A DNA stretch of 64,000 bases from Sphaerosporella brunnea (GCA_008704415.1 VXIS01000026.1:186001-250000), one strand, 5' to 3'. Counted from the stretch's first letter, positions 34,279 to 45,323 are shown. Numbers and translations: made by a program. Notes: generated by a model not told the origin, from the sequence alone.

Positions 34279-35569
34279 CCGCCGCTGTGTCCAACCGCGT
34301 TCCTGTTACCACTGATGATGGACCGATATGTCAGATGCATGTCCGACGGCGGTCTTTCATACCGCCACTGCTCAAGAACGGATATCCCAGACGGCGGGTT
34401 CTGGGGTTATCGCCCATGGCGTTGTCGCCACTTATCCATGTGCTATATCTTTTATAGCGATGTGTACTGGTGACTAACTGGCCCAACAGTTGACCACCTC
34501 GCCCAGCCAGCCCGGCAGACGAAGATTTCGTCCATACCACCGAGCATATATCACACTTGCCCACCTACGTGGGGCGCTGCCAAGCAAAAAAAGAAGACGG
34601 TAATATCGACAACTTTTTATTCTGCAAGCCCTTTTTTCCTCTCTTGCCACTCTCTAGTTCCTTCTATATCATGTCACGATCCAAATAAACTGCTTGATAC
34701 AACCACCAGGCTTATCGACGATCTTGATCAACTCAATCTGAGGCAGTTTTCGGGATTGTAGTCGAGCAGAATTCTGGAGCTGTAGTGGTGATACATGGTG
34801 CATGGTCACAGCTACGGAGTAGGTTCCTGAATGCCGATGCGTGGTGCCAGTGATCATGGAGCTGGGTGCGTTGGCTAGTGGTTGAGATGGAAAGTAGGTG
34901 CGATGGAAGGTAGGGACGATGGTTGACGTCAGCATCGTGATTAGACGCCCGGATGCTGAAACAAAATCCGGAGTCGCTCCAGCGTCCACCAAATAGTTGA
35001 TTCACACACCCCGCCAGCCTGCCCGGCAAATAGTACACACTAACGTTCTGTGTGCCGAGTTCAGGTAGATCAGTAGTAGCTGTTCGCCTGTAGTTTGCTA
35101 AGTAGTCTGTACAAACACCGGGAAACGAACAGAATCCCCATGCCCTTACTTGCTGTTGTCTTGTCACACCGTGAAGTCATATAGCATCCAGCGGATCCTA
35201 GTGTCCCCCAGCGTCTCACATGGCTGGCTGCACCCAGCCCGCCGGTTTTCTGGGCCTGAAGGCCAGGCCGGGCTGTCTATTTTCAAGCTGGAACCGGTCC
35301 AGGCCCCGCTTCGAGTTGGCATGACGCGCGGTAGTTAACGGCAAAATAAACGTCTGTGATTTTGGAGTCCGGTGGCCAGCTTCCACGTCTCCTACAGGTT
35401 TCTTCCCGTGAAGCTGTACGGCCATATGTCCCCAGGTTGATCTCCAGCAAAGCCCACCCCCGTTGCGCAGCTTGATGATCGCAGTGATTCCGTAATCGAC
35501 ATATGGCCACGCTCACTCTCGTCAAACGGTAGATGCAAGGCCACATATCTAGACCGATGATGCTGTGTC
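34279..35569. other. No gene recognised; scattered GC-rich CAGCC motifs
   Basis: Motifs such as CGCCCAGCCAGCCCGGCAG (34,503), GCCAGCCTGCCCGGC (35,011) and GCCAGGCCGGGCTG (35,262) resemble the subterminal repeats of the hAT element at 18,192. I could not find matching ends or a target duplication. The open frames carry no domain. Confidence 0.35.
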
Positions 35570-36635
35570 AAGTCTAAACAGCGTCCCAGCCTCGGCCGAG
35601 TGCCAAACTCTGTCCCAGGCCCGTTCGAGGAATAAAAGTGGTCCCCGACCGATGCGAGTGCGCAGCGCCTGAACCCCATTCCTGCCGCGTGTGGGTGGTG
35701 AGCACCTTTCACGCCCACTCTGTGTTCCAAACTCCTTCCCGACTCTAACCTCTCCCAGCCCCGTCCAAGTGATCAACCCCGTTCCTACCGCATCCCAATG
35801 CCAACTCAATCCGAACCGGGAACCACTTACCCTAGTGATCAACTCCTTCCCCGCCCCGTCCGTGTGGTAAATCCGGTCCAGCTCCGTCCGAGTGCTGAAT
35901 TCTAGCTCAACGCCGAACCCCGTCGCCGTCCAGTTCGAGTGCTATATCGCGCCCAGCCGCGTCTAAGTGATCAGTCCTGCCCACTCTCCCTCCGACGGGT
36001 GATGGAACCCGCCCCAATTCGGTCCTCGACAAACCCCATCACAACCCCCGGCGAATACGGAGCTCTGTCTCAACGCTGAACTTTGGCCCCGCCCAGTCCG
36101 AGTGCAAAATCCCCGTCCAAGTGCCATCCTGCTCTAGTCCCGTTCCCGCCTTGTCCTGTACTGAACTCTGTCTCAACGCTGGACTGCATCCATGCCCCAT
36201 CTGCGTGCTAGACTCTGTGTCATCGCTGAGCTCCGTGAGTGCTGAATCAGTTCCTAGTCATTTCCGTTCCGTGTGGGAAGAAATCACGTGCTCGGCCAGG
36301 TCTGAGTGCCCAACCACATCCGAGACTGGTCAGAGATGAACCTCATGAGAACTCCATCCGGCTAATGGACCGCACCACAGTCCCGTCCGAGTGCCGGACT
36401 CTGTCTCACGCCTGAATCACGTCCCCGCCCCGTTAGAGTCATGGGGACGACTCCCGTCCCCGTCAGAGTATTGGTTTCTGTCTCAACCATAAACCCGGTG
36501 AACGCACCGTGAGAGTACTCAATCCCGACCCAGCCTGTCCGAATGCTGACCTCATTCCCAAGTCCGAATCCCCCACCCGAGTAATGAACTCCATCCCGTG
36601 CCGGTGCAGAGTGCCGGCCGGGCGGATTGGACCGC

Positions 36636-36972
36636 TTTTGTTTTTGTTTTAAGTATATTCTATTCGGCTGCTTCCGGCCATGAAATATGGGAAGAGAGGA
36701 GACTGCGCTACCCCCCATGTCATAAGCAATCCGCTACCGGGGCCTGCGGCCCTCCTAAGGAAATCGACAAAGGAAAATCGCACCGGATAAAACACACACG
36801 CCAAGGAAAAGAAGAGGTCATTTCATGGTGCCCTTGTCGGGCCAGCATCCAATCTCGGTCCTGCGAAGGAAATTCAACACTGCCTCCGTGCACCTATCGT
36901 CCGCCAGCGATTCGACCACCGAGATGGATGGCCAGCGCTTCGGTCTCCCACCATCCCAGGTAGCGTCTTTGA
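36636..36972 (-). mobile_element. Truncated LINE inserted in the minisatellite, perfect 13-bp TSD
   Basis: This is a 337-bp LINE 3' end on the minus strand. It is bounded by identical direct repeats CGGATTGGACCGC (36,623-36,635 and 36,973-36,985), the target-site duplication. From its 5' side it encodes GRPKRWPSISVVESLADDRC and TEAVLNFLRRTEIG, and stops at 36,818. A 3' UTR follows with the shared terminal hairpin (GGCCGGAAGCAGCC) and an A-rich tail (TTTTGTTTTTGTTTTAAG on the plus strand). A truncated 5' end and variable TSD are the hallmark of target-primed reverse transcription. Confidence 0.93.
36818..36972 (-). pseudogene. LINE ORF2 C-terminal fragment
   Basis: The last 51 codons of the LINE polyprotein are intact in frame up to a natural stop, with ADDRCTEAVLNFL as the diagnostic block. 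Upstream domains were never copied, because the insertion is truncated. Its clean frame suggests a younger insertion than LINE A or D. Confidence 0.85.
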
Positions 36973-37830
36973 CGGATTGGACCGCGGAATGCGATTCCAA
37001 CCGTCCCCCTCGTCCGGGTAATCAATCCCGTAGGAGCCACATCCTAGTAATGAACTCCGTGCTCACCCACTCCAATGAACTGTGCCAGCCCGATACGACT
37101 GCTGAACTTCCCCCAACTCTGAACCGCGTACCAATCCGTGTGAGTGATCAACCCTGACCCAGCCCCGATTGAACCCATCCAAATGCTGAACTCAATCCCA
37201 AACCGGAACCCCGTACCCGAGTGATGCACTCTGTCTCCACTCTGAACCCTCTCGCAGCGCCGTCCAAGTGATGAACCCCGTTCGTCCAAGCCCCATCCTA
37301 GTGGTCAACCCCGTTCATCCAGCCCAGTGAGTGATGAAGCCCGTCCCCGGCTCGTGCGAGTGATGAATCGCGCCGCCGCCCCGTCTGAGTGAATCCCGCC
37401 TCAGTCCCCGTTCGAGTGCTCAACCCGGTCCTCGAAGAACCACGTCACAACCCAGTCCGAGTGATGAATCACAAAGCTGTCTCGCCCGAGTGCTACTCTC
37501 TGTCTCAACCCGGAACCCCGTGCGAGTGATAAATCCCGTCCGTCCCACACCCGTGCGGGTGATGAACCCTTCCACCCCGTCCCAGTGAGGATCCCCGTCC
37601 CTGGAGTATTCGACAGCCTGATTCCATTTCAACCGTGAACGCGGCGCCCGCCCCGTCCGATTGACCGTGCAAGCCCAATACTCTTGGCGAACGCTCTCTC
37701 ACCCCGTCTGCCTGCACAATCCCGTGCCCACCAGGCTCGAGTTGTTAAGACCGTGCCACTACCGTCCGGCTGATGAGCCCGGTTCCCGCTGAACCGGTCT
37801 CACACTCATCAGAGTGGGGAACTTCATACC

Positions 37831-38165
37831 CGCGCTGAACACCATTTCCACCCTTCGGCCCGCGGCAGCCGCCCCGGCAGGCCGGTGGGATGCAAACCCT
37901 GCGACGTAGGGTCGGGCTGTGAGGCCAGCTGTGAGCGAGAGCGCCGAATGACGAAACTTCTGATCCTCGATGGCGAGCCTTTCAAACCGGTCTACCGCAC
38001 CGGTTATATGGTGCAGGCAGCTATTGGCCTAGTTGTCGCACGGATATTTCGTCGGAAAGTAAGTAGCGGACACGGTGTAGATGGCGGTCAAACGGTAGGA
38101 AGTGGTGGTGGCCAAAGTTCACAGCGCACGCCCGGGCCGGGAGCCTGGACCGTGACCCCATAGTC
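37831..38165. other. No recognisable feature
   Basis: This short stretch lies between the minisatellite and the transposase relic. A 92-codon plus frame (37,885-38,163) has no motif. Confidence 0.4.
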
Positions 38166-38473
38166 AATTTATTGCCCATCTGCGCGGTGAGACCCGCCGG
38201 TGACTGGTATAGACCCGCGCTCTGTACCTCGCGTCTGCAAAGGTGGCGCCTTCCCTAAATGCCTGGATAATACGCTGAGTCCGTCGCCAGTACTTGAAAA
38301 TGAGCGATGGCTTGGCAGACTCCAAAGCTTCAGGGACTGCCTTCATAATACTGAGGAAGGGTTAAATACCGGGCACAGTGTAGTTGCAGTGCTTCCGGGA
38401 ATAGTGCTAGCATGCGCCCTAGTAATATTCGATCTAGTTAATTTCGCAGTTGAGCTTGGGATAGAACATCACT
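38166..38473 (-). pseudogene. Transposase C-terminal relic, a second IS630/Tc1-type subfamily
   Basis: One minus frame, with five stops, reads FYPKLNCEIN-stop-IEYY-stop-GAC, then HCNYTVPGI, KYWRRTQRIIQAF and YRARVYTSHRRVS. These correspond to FLPKYHPELSPIEYVWG, HCSYSLPALR, FFRRVERIMEAY and FKNKVYKSHRRVA of the intact transposase at 45,707. The third catalytic residue (E of IEYY) is kept. Sequence differences are too many for a recent copy of that element, so it is a separate subfamily. Only the last 100 codons or so survive. Confidence 0.75.
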
Positions 38474-39201
38474 AGGTGTCCCGCATCCTCGACAATCTCC
38501 TCAATCCGACGGCGCTGACCTTGAAAGTCAGGCTGCTCCGAGAGATTCACTGCTGCCGGGCGACTCGCCATCGCCGAGACAACTGTGTTTCCGAGCCCAA
38601 GATGCGCTGATGACGCCCGCTTGTCGTGATTGTGCCTTTCTTTTGTTCGGCCTTCCCATTGTGTTCAAGTTGTTGCTGCTGGAGGGTCGTTGTACCAGTG
38701 GTATAGGAAGTTGGGAGCAGCCGACATTATGGATCAAAGTCATGACGAAAGAGCCTCAGTGCTCGGATCAAGTTGACCCTCAAGATATTGGCAGGCTGCA
38801 GGGCCGTGCCATTCAGCCGGTCCAAGGTTTTCACAATCCCTAGTTGCGACGCATAACCAGAGTACAACGGTGTTAAACCGGTGGGGCTGCAACACGTAGA
38901 ATTATACAGCGGATCCTCTTTGGTGGAGAAACGTGGTGTCTGCACAGAGTTTGCACGCGGGGATAACTGCGTTTATTATGGTCGTACATCTCCACCGATC
39001 TCGAACGACCGGGGACGTGCGACAATGGGGTTTCAAGCTGCCTGCACCATAGATATTGACAGCATGTGGATGTCAGTGTTGGCAGTCTGGTTCGGCGGCA
39101 AACCAGGAGCTGAGCCTTCGTGCGTCTGCGCATATGCGCACGCATGCCCACCCGCCTTCGACCCTGGCTTTTATGCTCGGCCGTAAGCGCAGGCTTCCTG
39201 C
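38474..39201. other. No recognisable feature
   Basis: Chance-length overlapping frames only, none with a recognisable domain. The stretch ends at the hAT MITE. Confidence 0.4.
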
Positions 39202-39342
39202 TAGTGTTGGGCACGAGACGAGACGAGACGAGATCTGAACACGGCCCGGGATGTCTCGTCTCGTCCAGAATAAACGTTCGTCTCGCTCGTCATTTAGGCC
39301 CGGGACGAGTACCCGGGATATCTCGGCTCGTGCCCACCACTG
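39202..39342. mobile_element. hAT MITE, 141 bp, perfect 8-bp TSD
   Basis: The ends are TAGTGTTGGGCACGAGAC and, inverted, CAGTGGTGGGCACGAGCC. They are flanked by identical 8-bp repeats CTTCCTGC (39,194-39,201 and 39,343-39,350). The interior is made of GAGAC/GTCTC repeats (four GAGAC units at the left end, CTCGTCTCG in the middle). It shares the CACGAGAC inner end with the larger element at 28,714, so the two probably use the same transposase. Confidence 0.92.
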
Positions 39343-39399
39343 CTTCCTGCAATGCCCGTCTGCGTAGGTCACACCAAAGCCCCCTGAAATAAGGATGCA

Positions 39400-39720
39400 A
39401 CAGAATGGGTCGCGGTTATCTTGGATAGTCCCCTTACCCTCACACACCACCACAATGCAAGCCTGTGTAAAGCCACACAAACACAGGCTCTCATTTCGGC
39501 ACTGACTGGAAAGGTTGGTCTGGTGGCACAAAAAGTACGTCAAATGCAGTGGTTTCCCACTAAGGGCCTGGTGTCCCCCTACGGGCCTGAGCTCTGGTCG
39601 GATGAGAACCAGAAAAGACCACGAGCTGGAAATTCAGATGCCCGTCAACCGTCGAGGATGATCGAAAGTTGGAGTACTGCCCACGACGGCGACTAAACGT
39701 CTCGTCGCTGGAGCGAAGCT
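39400..39720 (+). pseudogene. LINE fragment: end of the reverse-transcriptase region
   Basis: The frame reads ILDSPLTLTHHHNASLCKAT, ALTGKVGLVAQKVRQMQ and YGPELWSDEN. It matches LDSKLTLTHHHNVRMGKARA and ALYGAE of LINE A. It lies 440 bp upstream of LINE D in the same orientation and could be its displaced 5' part or a separate insertion. Confidence 0.7.
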
Positions 39721-40164
39721 TCCCGATGCCGCAACTACGCAGAAATATTGCACCGTGTGGTTTGTTGCATGTCTGCCTGCGACCCCTTGGGTCACCGGCG
39801 ACCAGTACAGGGAGACTTGGAATCCAAAACCAGCGCCTGGCTGATCCCTAGCTGGACTTTCGGCCAACATTGGAGCTACCTATGGTGCAGGTGGCCTTAA
39901 ACCAACCTGTCGCTGACAATTTCCCCGACTTCAATAACATCACAAGATTGCGCGACTGGTGGAAGCAAGCGCCTCAGTCTTACAGAGCGCATCTTATTTA
40001 GAGGACCGGAGGGCTGTTTCTCCAGAGTTCTCACGTGGTGATCAGTTTATTTTAAACAGTCGTTGCCGTCTCCACCACCGCCGACGGGTCGGTTGAAGGC
40101 CGCCTGCACCTCGCTAACACTAACACCACTATGATCTCGTGAGTCTACCAGTGTCTTTCTGACC

Positions 40165-41600
40165 ATGTTCGGCACCAAGCTCTGGTGGGACGGCCAACAG
40201 GGCGAGCAGGAACAGCTACAGAAGTTGTTCAACGGACAAACGAGGGCCATTTGGGGACCCCGGCCGCCGGCCGCTTTAGGCCGCCTCATATGTGAAGTCG
40301 GGCTGACAGACGCTGGCACCCTTGTATCACACCGGAGACGACCCTTTGTGTGAAGGCTTCCGGCTGTCCCTGAACGTAACCCAGCGGAAGATCAACTCAG
40401 CAAGACCCTTCCTCCGCAACCCTCAGCGGAGGTGCAGAGCATCACATTGGCTGGAGCTCTGCTGCATTTTGTGAGCAACAACACCTTTGACACAGGCACA
40501 CCCACGACGAAGCCGCCGAATGAGAGGCGCCGGCTGGCCTGAATGGTCCCAGATCGCCCCAATCGTGTCGAACCTACGGTGGCCAACGCTGCAAAACAGC
40601 ACGGACGGCGCTATTGTGCTGGGTCCAGAGGCAACGGCTGCCTTCGTGGACATTGACGAACAGTCAACGAGGACGCGATTGCGATATTCTCAGACGGCTC
40701 AAGGCTAGACACCGTACCCGCAGTCACCCAATTAGACTCCGACCCAAACAGAGGCAAGCGCACGCGTGCATATAGTGGGAACAATAAAGAATAGGATGCG
40801 GAAGTCTTTGGTATCGCGACAGCCCTTGAAATAGCATAGACGTGCGTCCAGGACGGCACTCAACAATGCGTACGCTTTTATACCGACTCGCCAGGAGGCC
40901 TCAAATGCCTGCAACATACTCTACTGGTCCCTGGAAAATGGCTCCTACCCCGCATCGTCTGCACAGCTGCTGACCTGCGGCTATGACGTATCACCGGTAC
41001 CAGGCCGTGCGGACGTCCCAGGCTACGAAATGCCGGATCCGGTTGCGAAAGAGGCAGCTTGGGGTCCCTCACCAATGACATTCTCCACACTCTCACCGCG
41101 TCGCTCGCGACAAGCAGCCGCACGCGCACCGAGACCAACACACACCGTCAACCACGGTTAACCACACACTGCAAATCCAAGGGCTACTAAAACGAAAAAA
41201 CAAGGAGATCATCGCGACCAAGACCAGAAAACTCCTCGCATCACGCTTGTACTAACTCCGGGTAGGCACGGCTCCTACCGGTGCATACCTTCACCAGACC
41301 GGCGGTCGGCCGGGTGACAAGTGCTGGTGATGGAAATCAGACGCCGTCCAAGCCTGGGATCGCTTTTCCAAGTTGTGTAAGAGGTGGAAGAACGAACAGA
41401 TGATCCTGCGGATGTCAGTGAAGCAGGCAACAGGCGAAGGCGGGCTCAAGCGGTGACCGTCGACGACCACTGCTGCGCTGCGGGCCGATGATAGGTGCAC
41501 GCAAGCGGGGTTGACTGTCCCTGGGTCCACAAAAGTCGCGACAGGGCCCGACAGGTAAATATGCTATGGTATATGCTTTTCCTGTGCCCTATGCTTGGCC
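40165..41600 (+). pseudogene. LINE D ORF2 remnants
   Basis: The RNase H keeps SDGS, DAEVF and a TDS in place of the usual DAQ; the last catalytic block reads DVPGYEMPDPV, so the final Asp may be lost. The conserved C-terminal block is recognisable only as ADDRCTQAGLTVPGSTKV, with a stop upstream. At least four frame changes are needed to follow it. Confidence 0.75.
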
Positions 41601-41713
41601 TTTCCTTTAAGCACGCTCCTCGTCTTCACGGATCTCCTCGATGCGGCTCACACAACGCGTGTGATCTCCTTGCCTCTGAAGCGTAGCAGAGCCCGTTCTC
41701 TTCTATAAATCAT

Positions 41714-41757
41714 GGCCGCCAGCGGCCGGATACGGTATGATCAAAACAAAAAAAAAT
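41714..41757 (+). repeat. LINE D 3' terminus: hairpin plus A-rich tail
   Basis: The stem GGCCGC/GCGGCC with a two-base loop is followed by GGATACGGTATGATCAAAAC and nine A residues. It aligns with the ends of LINE A, LINE C and the truncated LINE at 36,636. Confidence 0.75.
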
Positions 41758-43199
41758 ACGATGTGCGGAGACATGTTTGCGAAACTGTCCCAAGATTGCC
41801 AACCAGCATCGGAGCGTGTCGGCGCCCACCAAAAGCCGAGAGCAAGTTGCCCTGACCAATTGCGAGTGGTTCTCGGGCGATGCCCTCGTTTTGCATCGCC
41901 AACACGCTTCGTCACTTCTCGCGGCAATCGTTCCCTACCAGAAGGAGGCTGCAGGGGACAGACGCTGTGCAGTGCGGAATGGCGAACTGGAACCGCATTT
42001 CAAGCCAGCTCAGGCCACATGAACTCCAGACGCCAACATGCGGCGAGACGACCTGCTGCGCGATCTCTGGTCGCACGCAATATGTCACGATTGCTGTCAA
42101 ACAGCCTGTGGCGTAAACGTTGTCCCGTCTTTCAACAGTGCACCGGCCTCGTCAACCCGCAGGCGTGCCGCCAAGGTGCACCCCGAGCCAAAATCATCAG
42201 CCCGAGGCCGAGGTAATAGTCTCTTCCGGCTTTGTGGGATGGTCAACGTTCCCGGCGGCAACTGCTTTCTGTTGCGGAACTCGAATCCTGGCGGGACAAT
42301 ACCAACACTCTGATTGCCTGCTGTAGACTACGCCCGCCCCCCACCACAGCTACTGCTCGCGCAACCATCAGTCACCTCCAGCACTTTGACCCACCCTGTG
42401 AGTTATCCCTACTCCAGCGCAGCCACGCTCTCGAACAAAGATGCAACCGTACACTGCCGCGTCTCCGTGCGTGCTTGTCGATCATGTCGTGCGTGTTTAT
42501 CAACGCTTTCTCCCGGGCGTCGTGGATGGCGGCCAGCGAACGGTGTGCATCCGGCCTCGGGGTATGGCAAACGCGTTGTGTGTCTAGACGCTGCCAGCGG
42601 CCCGCTCGCTCTATCGCCCATCAGACTCGGCAGTGATTGGCACGGCTCTGCGTGGTCGCCGGTGGCCCGACTGGTCAACGCAGACCACCTGGCCAAGCAC
42701 CGGTGTCAATGATTGTACAGCGCCTGGTGGCGGGTCGGATCCCTAGCTCGGCCAAGCCGCGCGACTATCACGGGTATCCTGCGGCCCTGCCGCGGTAGGC
42801 GGTAAATCAATAGACAGCCGCAGAGCGCAAAGCACAGCGTCATGTGCGCGCTCTGATTTTCAGACCCAATCGGCGCAAGCCATCGGACTCCCGACCTTTG
42901 AACACCGATGAGGGCGGAAGGTTCCACGGCAACCACGATGAGTTGGACACAAGAGGCGAGACATCGACCGGCGAAAAACCGTCTCCACGTCCGTACCACG
43001 GAAACCAGCAGAACCTAGCCGCGGCGGTTCCTGGGATGAAAACCTTCGCGCCGCTGCCGACTAGTTATTAGGAGTTGAGGCCTAAACAGGGCCGGCACGA
43101 GGCCTGTCCTAAATCCCTGGTGTCCTCCCCCGTCCCGACAGCAATCCTCACTGACCGTGCAAGCGTCCCCCCAGCAGTCTTCTCCTGGACCTCTGGTGA
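41758..43199. other. No supportable gene, GC-rich
   Basis: Several frames of 90-160 codons overlap on both strands. The stretch directly follows LINE D and precedes a possible LINE endonuclease remnant, so it may be an older LINE 5' half, but I cannot point to zinc knuckles or other ORF1 motifs. Confidence 0.3.
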
Positions 43200-43420
43200 G
43201 AGTAGACGCCAAGGAAACGTGTGCGCTCAACACGCGCAGCTACACCGCGATCGCGTGGTACAACCCTACAACCATTCACGCCGAGGCGAGGCCGTGGCGA
43301 TATATGTGCCAGGAAGCGCGGCTTGGGCGCAGCGCACAGTGGAGCGGCGTGCCGATGGAGCCGTCCGCTTTGTTCTGCAGTGGCAACCGGCATGCCCGTG
43401 GACAGCCTGGGACGCTCAGG
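43200..43420 (+). pseudogene. Possible LINE endonuclease remnant
   Basis: One frame reads NTRSYTAIAWYNPTTIHAEA followed by RPWRYMCQEARLG. This resembles the stretch of fungal LINE endonucleases where a (H/T)PSYTAI run is followed about 15 residues later by RPR-x-x-x-YV. Neighbouring frames stay open through GC-rich sequence and do not help. No catalytic residue can be assigned. Confidence 0.3.
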
Positions 43421-45307
43421 CAGAGGCGGCGAGCTGGCTGGTGCGGCGGCATCGACCGTATGGCAGCCAGTCGGCCCAGCAGTGGCGGTGTCGCATGCTG
43501 TGCGCTTACCCAACTCAGCCTGGCAACTGCGCGGGCAATCGGCGGTCAGGCGCTGTCATGCCCGCCGACGACCTCTTCTGCCTCGAAGACTGTACCCGCT
43601 CAACGCGCAGCGTTGGGAATAGCAAACCTACCATCTCGCTAGCTGTCGCGGGAGATCGCAACCTCAACGGTTCGATGGCCACTTCAGCACCGGCAGGCTC
43701 CGCGGGGGGCGCAATAGTTACGGGATATTCATGAGGCCGAGGCGGTGTCGGTATAGGTCAGAATGGGGCAGAAGACAGCAGTGCGTGATTTTTGCCATGT
43801 CGCAGCCAACAGAGCATACAGGATCACGTACACAGGCCGCTGCAATAGGATTGGCCGATTTAGCACGTTGAGAAGGGGACGATGACGACCAGCCGGCAGC
43901 GCAAGCTTGTTGGCCAGGCGTGCGCCGACCGGTATGACTCAAATGAATTCCGGATCAGTACAGTGTGTAGTCGTGAGAATGGCTGTAGGTACGTGTCCCT
44001 TGTCACCCAACGAGAAAGGACCTACACCACCGTCTGAATCTGATGGCAAACCCCGACAAACCTACTCCGGCTCAGTAAGTAACCGTCTCCAAAGGCAGAC
44101 ACCTACCGTCACATATGGGTCGGGGACACCTGCCCCGCCGCCGTACGTTCTGGGTAGCACTGTGCACATTTCCGCCACTTCATCAGCCAGCGTGCGCTGT
44201 ATATAGATTCTTAAAGCCAGTCCTGCTTCTGCTACGAATTTGCGACATAAAAAGTCCCAGCAACAACCATTGGCTCATCAAAGTTGGCCCGTGAATCGCG
44301 CACCGTGGAAAGAAGAGTGGAAGAGTCAGGAGCTATGCTCGCTAGAACCGAGCCCCGGATCGCTGTTGATGCCCGCAAATGCCTCCGACGCCGGGTGTCG
44401 ACGGGCACGCATCCTGTCCGCAGCGCACAGCAGACTGCACACCAGCATGCTCACCTGGCCAACCTCTCAGCGCGACTACAATGCGTGTCTGCGATGAAAA
44501 ATGTGTGCATAGGGTCACGGATGCGGGTGTTGACAGCAGGCAGGAAGACACGCATCCGGCACTGGGTACCAAACACAGCAATCACGCACGGCATTCAAGC
44601 TGCGGTCGGGAGCTCCCAGAACGCCTGACGTCTCTGCCTGCACCACCGCTGGTTTCCGCACCGCGGATCTCCACTCTCGAAGGCTTCTTGACATTGGTAG
44701 CAACGCTACCCTGGCGAAGATGTCCGTTCAAGATGACTGCAAAACGGATTCCACAGGCGTTTTGGGGCCGTTTCGTCTGGCATAATTCCTGAACGGTGAG
44801 TGGGCCGGGCCGGAATATTCTCCGCTGGAGGGGTTTCTACCGCCTCATGCGTTCTGTCACTCCAACTGCGCAAATTAACGCAGTTCCATCATCGGGCTCG
44901 CCTCATCGAACATCCCCGAAAGAACCGAGACACGCCTGACAGCCACGATGTCTCGCGGTCTCCACTTAGAGATCCCGCGCGTCCCACGGTCTCTGTGTCC
45001 CGAGTGACCTCCTGCAGCGAGCGTCGTCTTGGTTTCCGACCTGTTTGTTTTTATCTCTTAACCATAACGTGTTCGGCCGTTTGCGCCAATGCCACACAGA
45101 CTACCCTCAAGCCCTAAAGTCCCTTCCATGCGTCTTAAAAAGGGGAGAACCACATAAGTGACGTTGGGGCCGGAAAATATGGGAAAAGCTGAGGGAATTC
45201 GTACTCGACATCAGAGAGGATCGAAAAGACCGTCGGGCTGGATCGCGGAGTTCCCGTGGATGCTCATATCATGCGCTGTTGGGAATAGCGCAACGCCTAC
45301 ACAGAAT
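43421..45307. other. No recognisable feature
   Basis: Overlapping frames up to 137 codons are seen, without motifs. At 44,925-45,020 GAGAC and TCTCG motifs cluster as in the hAT elements at 28,714 and 39,202, but no ends or target duplication were found. Confidence 0.35.
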
Positions 45308-45323
45308 CTAACCCTAACCCTAA
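45308..45323. repeat. Interstitial telomere-like repeat
   Basis: CTAACCCTAACCCTAA, two and a half telomere units in the same orientation as those at 3259. It lies 63 bp outside the left end of the intact transposon, so it is not part of it. Confidence 0.6.

Larger units (their letters stand above)
35570..37830. repeat. Degenerate minisatellite array
   Basis: For about 2.2 kb variants of one phrase recur on the plus strand: CCGTCCGAGTGATGAACCCC and CGAGTGCTGAACTCTGTCTC, with CAACGCTGAACCCCGTCC. Spacing is irregular, mostly about 25-45 bp. Periodicity and composition (CCG, GAGTG, TGAAC, CCCGTCC) continue on both sides of a LINE insertion at 36,636-36,972. Units are strongly diverged, which indicates an old array. 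The minus frames that cross it have no coding meaning. Confidence 0.8.
40160..41757 (+). mobile_element. LINE D: linker, RNase H, finger and 3' end
   Basis: This plus-strand relic contains GTKLWWDGQQ and LGRLICEVGLTDAGTL (about 40,170-40,320), a damaged RNase H (FSDGSRL at about 40,690; DAEVFGIATALEIA; FYTDSPGGLKCL), LLASRLY-stop-LRVGTAPTGAYLHQTGG (about 41,235-41,310), a CW-WKS / SKLCKRWKNEQ finger remnant and the 3' hairpin (GGCCGCCAGCGGCC, 41,714-41,727) with an A-rich tail to 41,757. It is more decayed than LINE C, with stops and frameshifts throughout. Confidence 0.85.

Noticed and set aside
34481..35290. Possible extra hAT element, because CAGCCAGCCCGG-like motifs occur at both sides.
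   Set aside because: No terminal CAGTG pair and no 8-bp direct repeat could be found.
35570..37830. CRISPR-like array.
   Set aside because: Repeats are degenerate, spacing is irregular, there are no unique spacers, and the sequence is eukaryotic.
44925..45030. GAGAC/TCTCG cluster as a further copy of the 28,714-type hAT element.
   Set aside because: No matching TIRs or target duplication.
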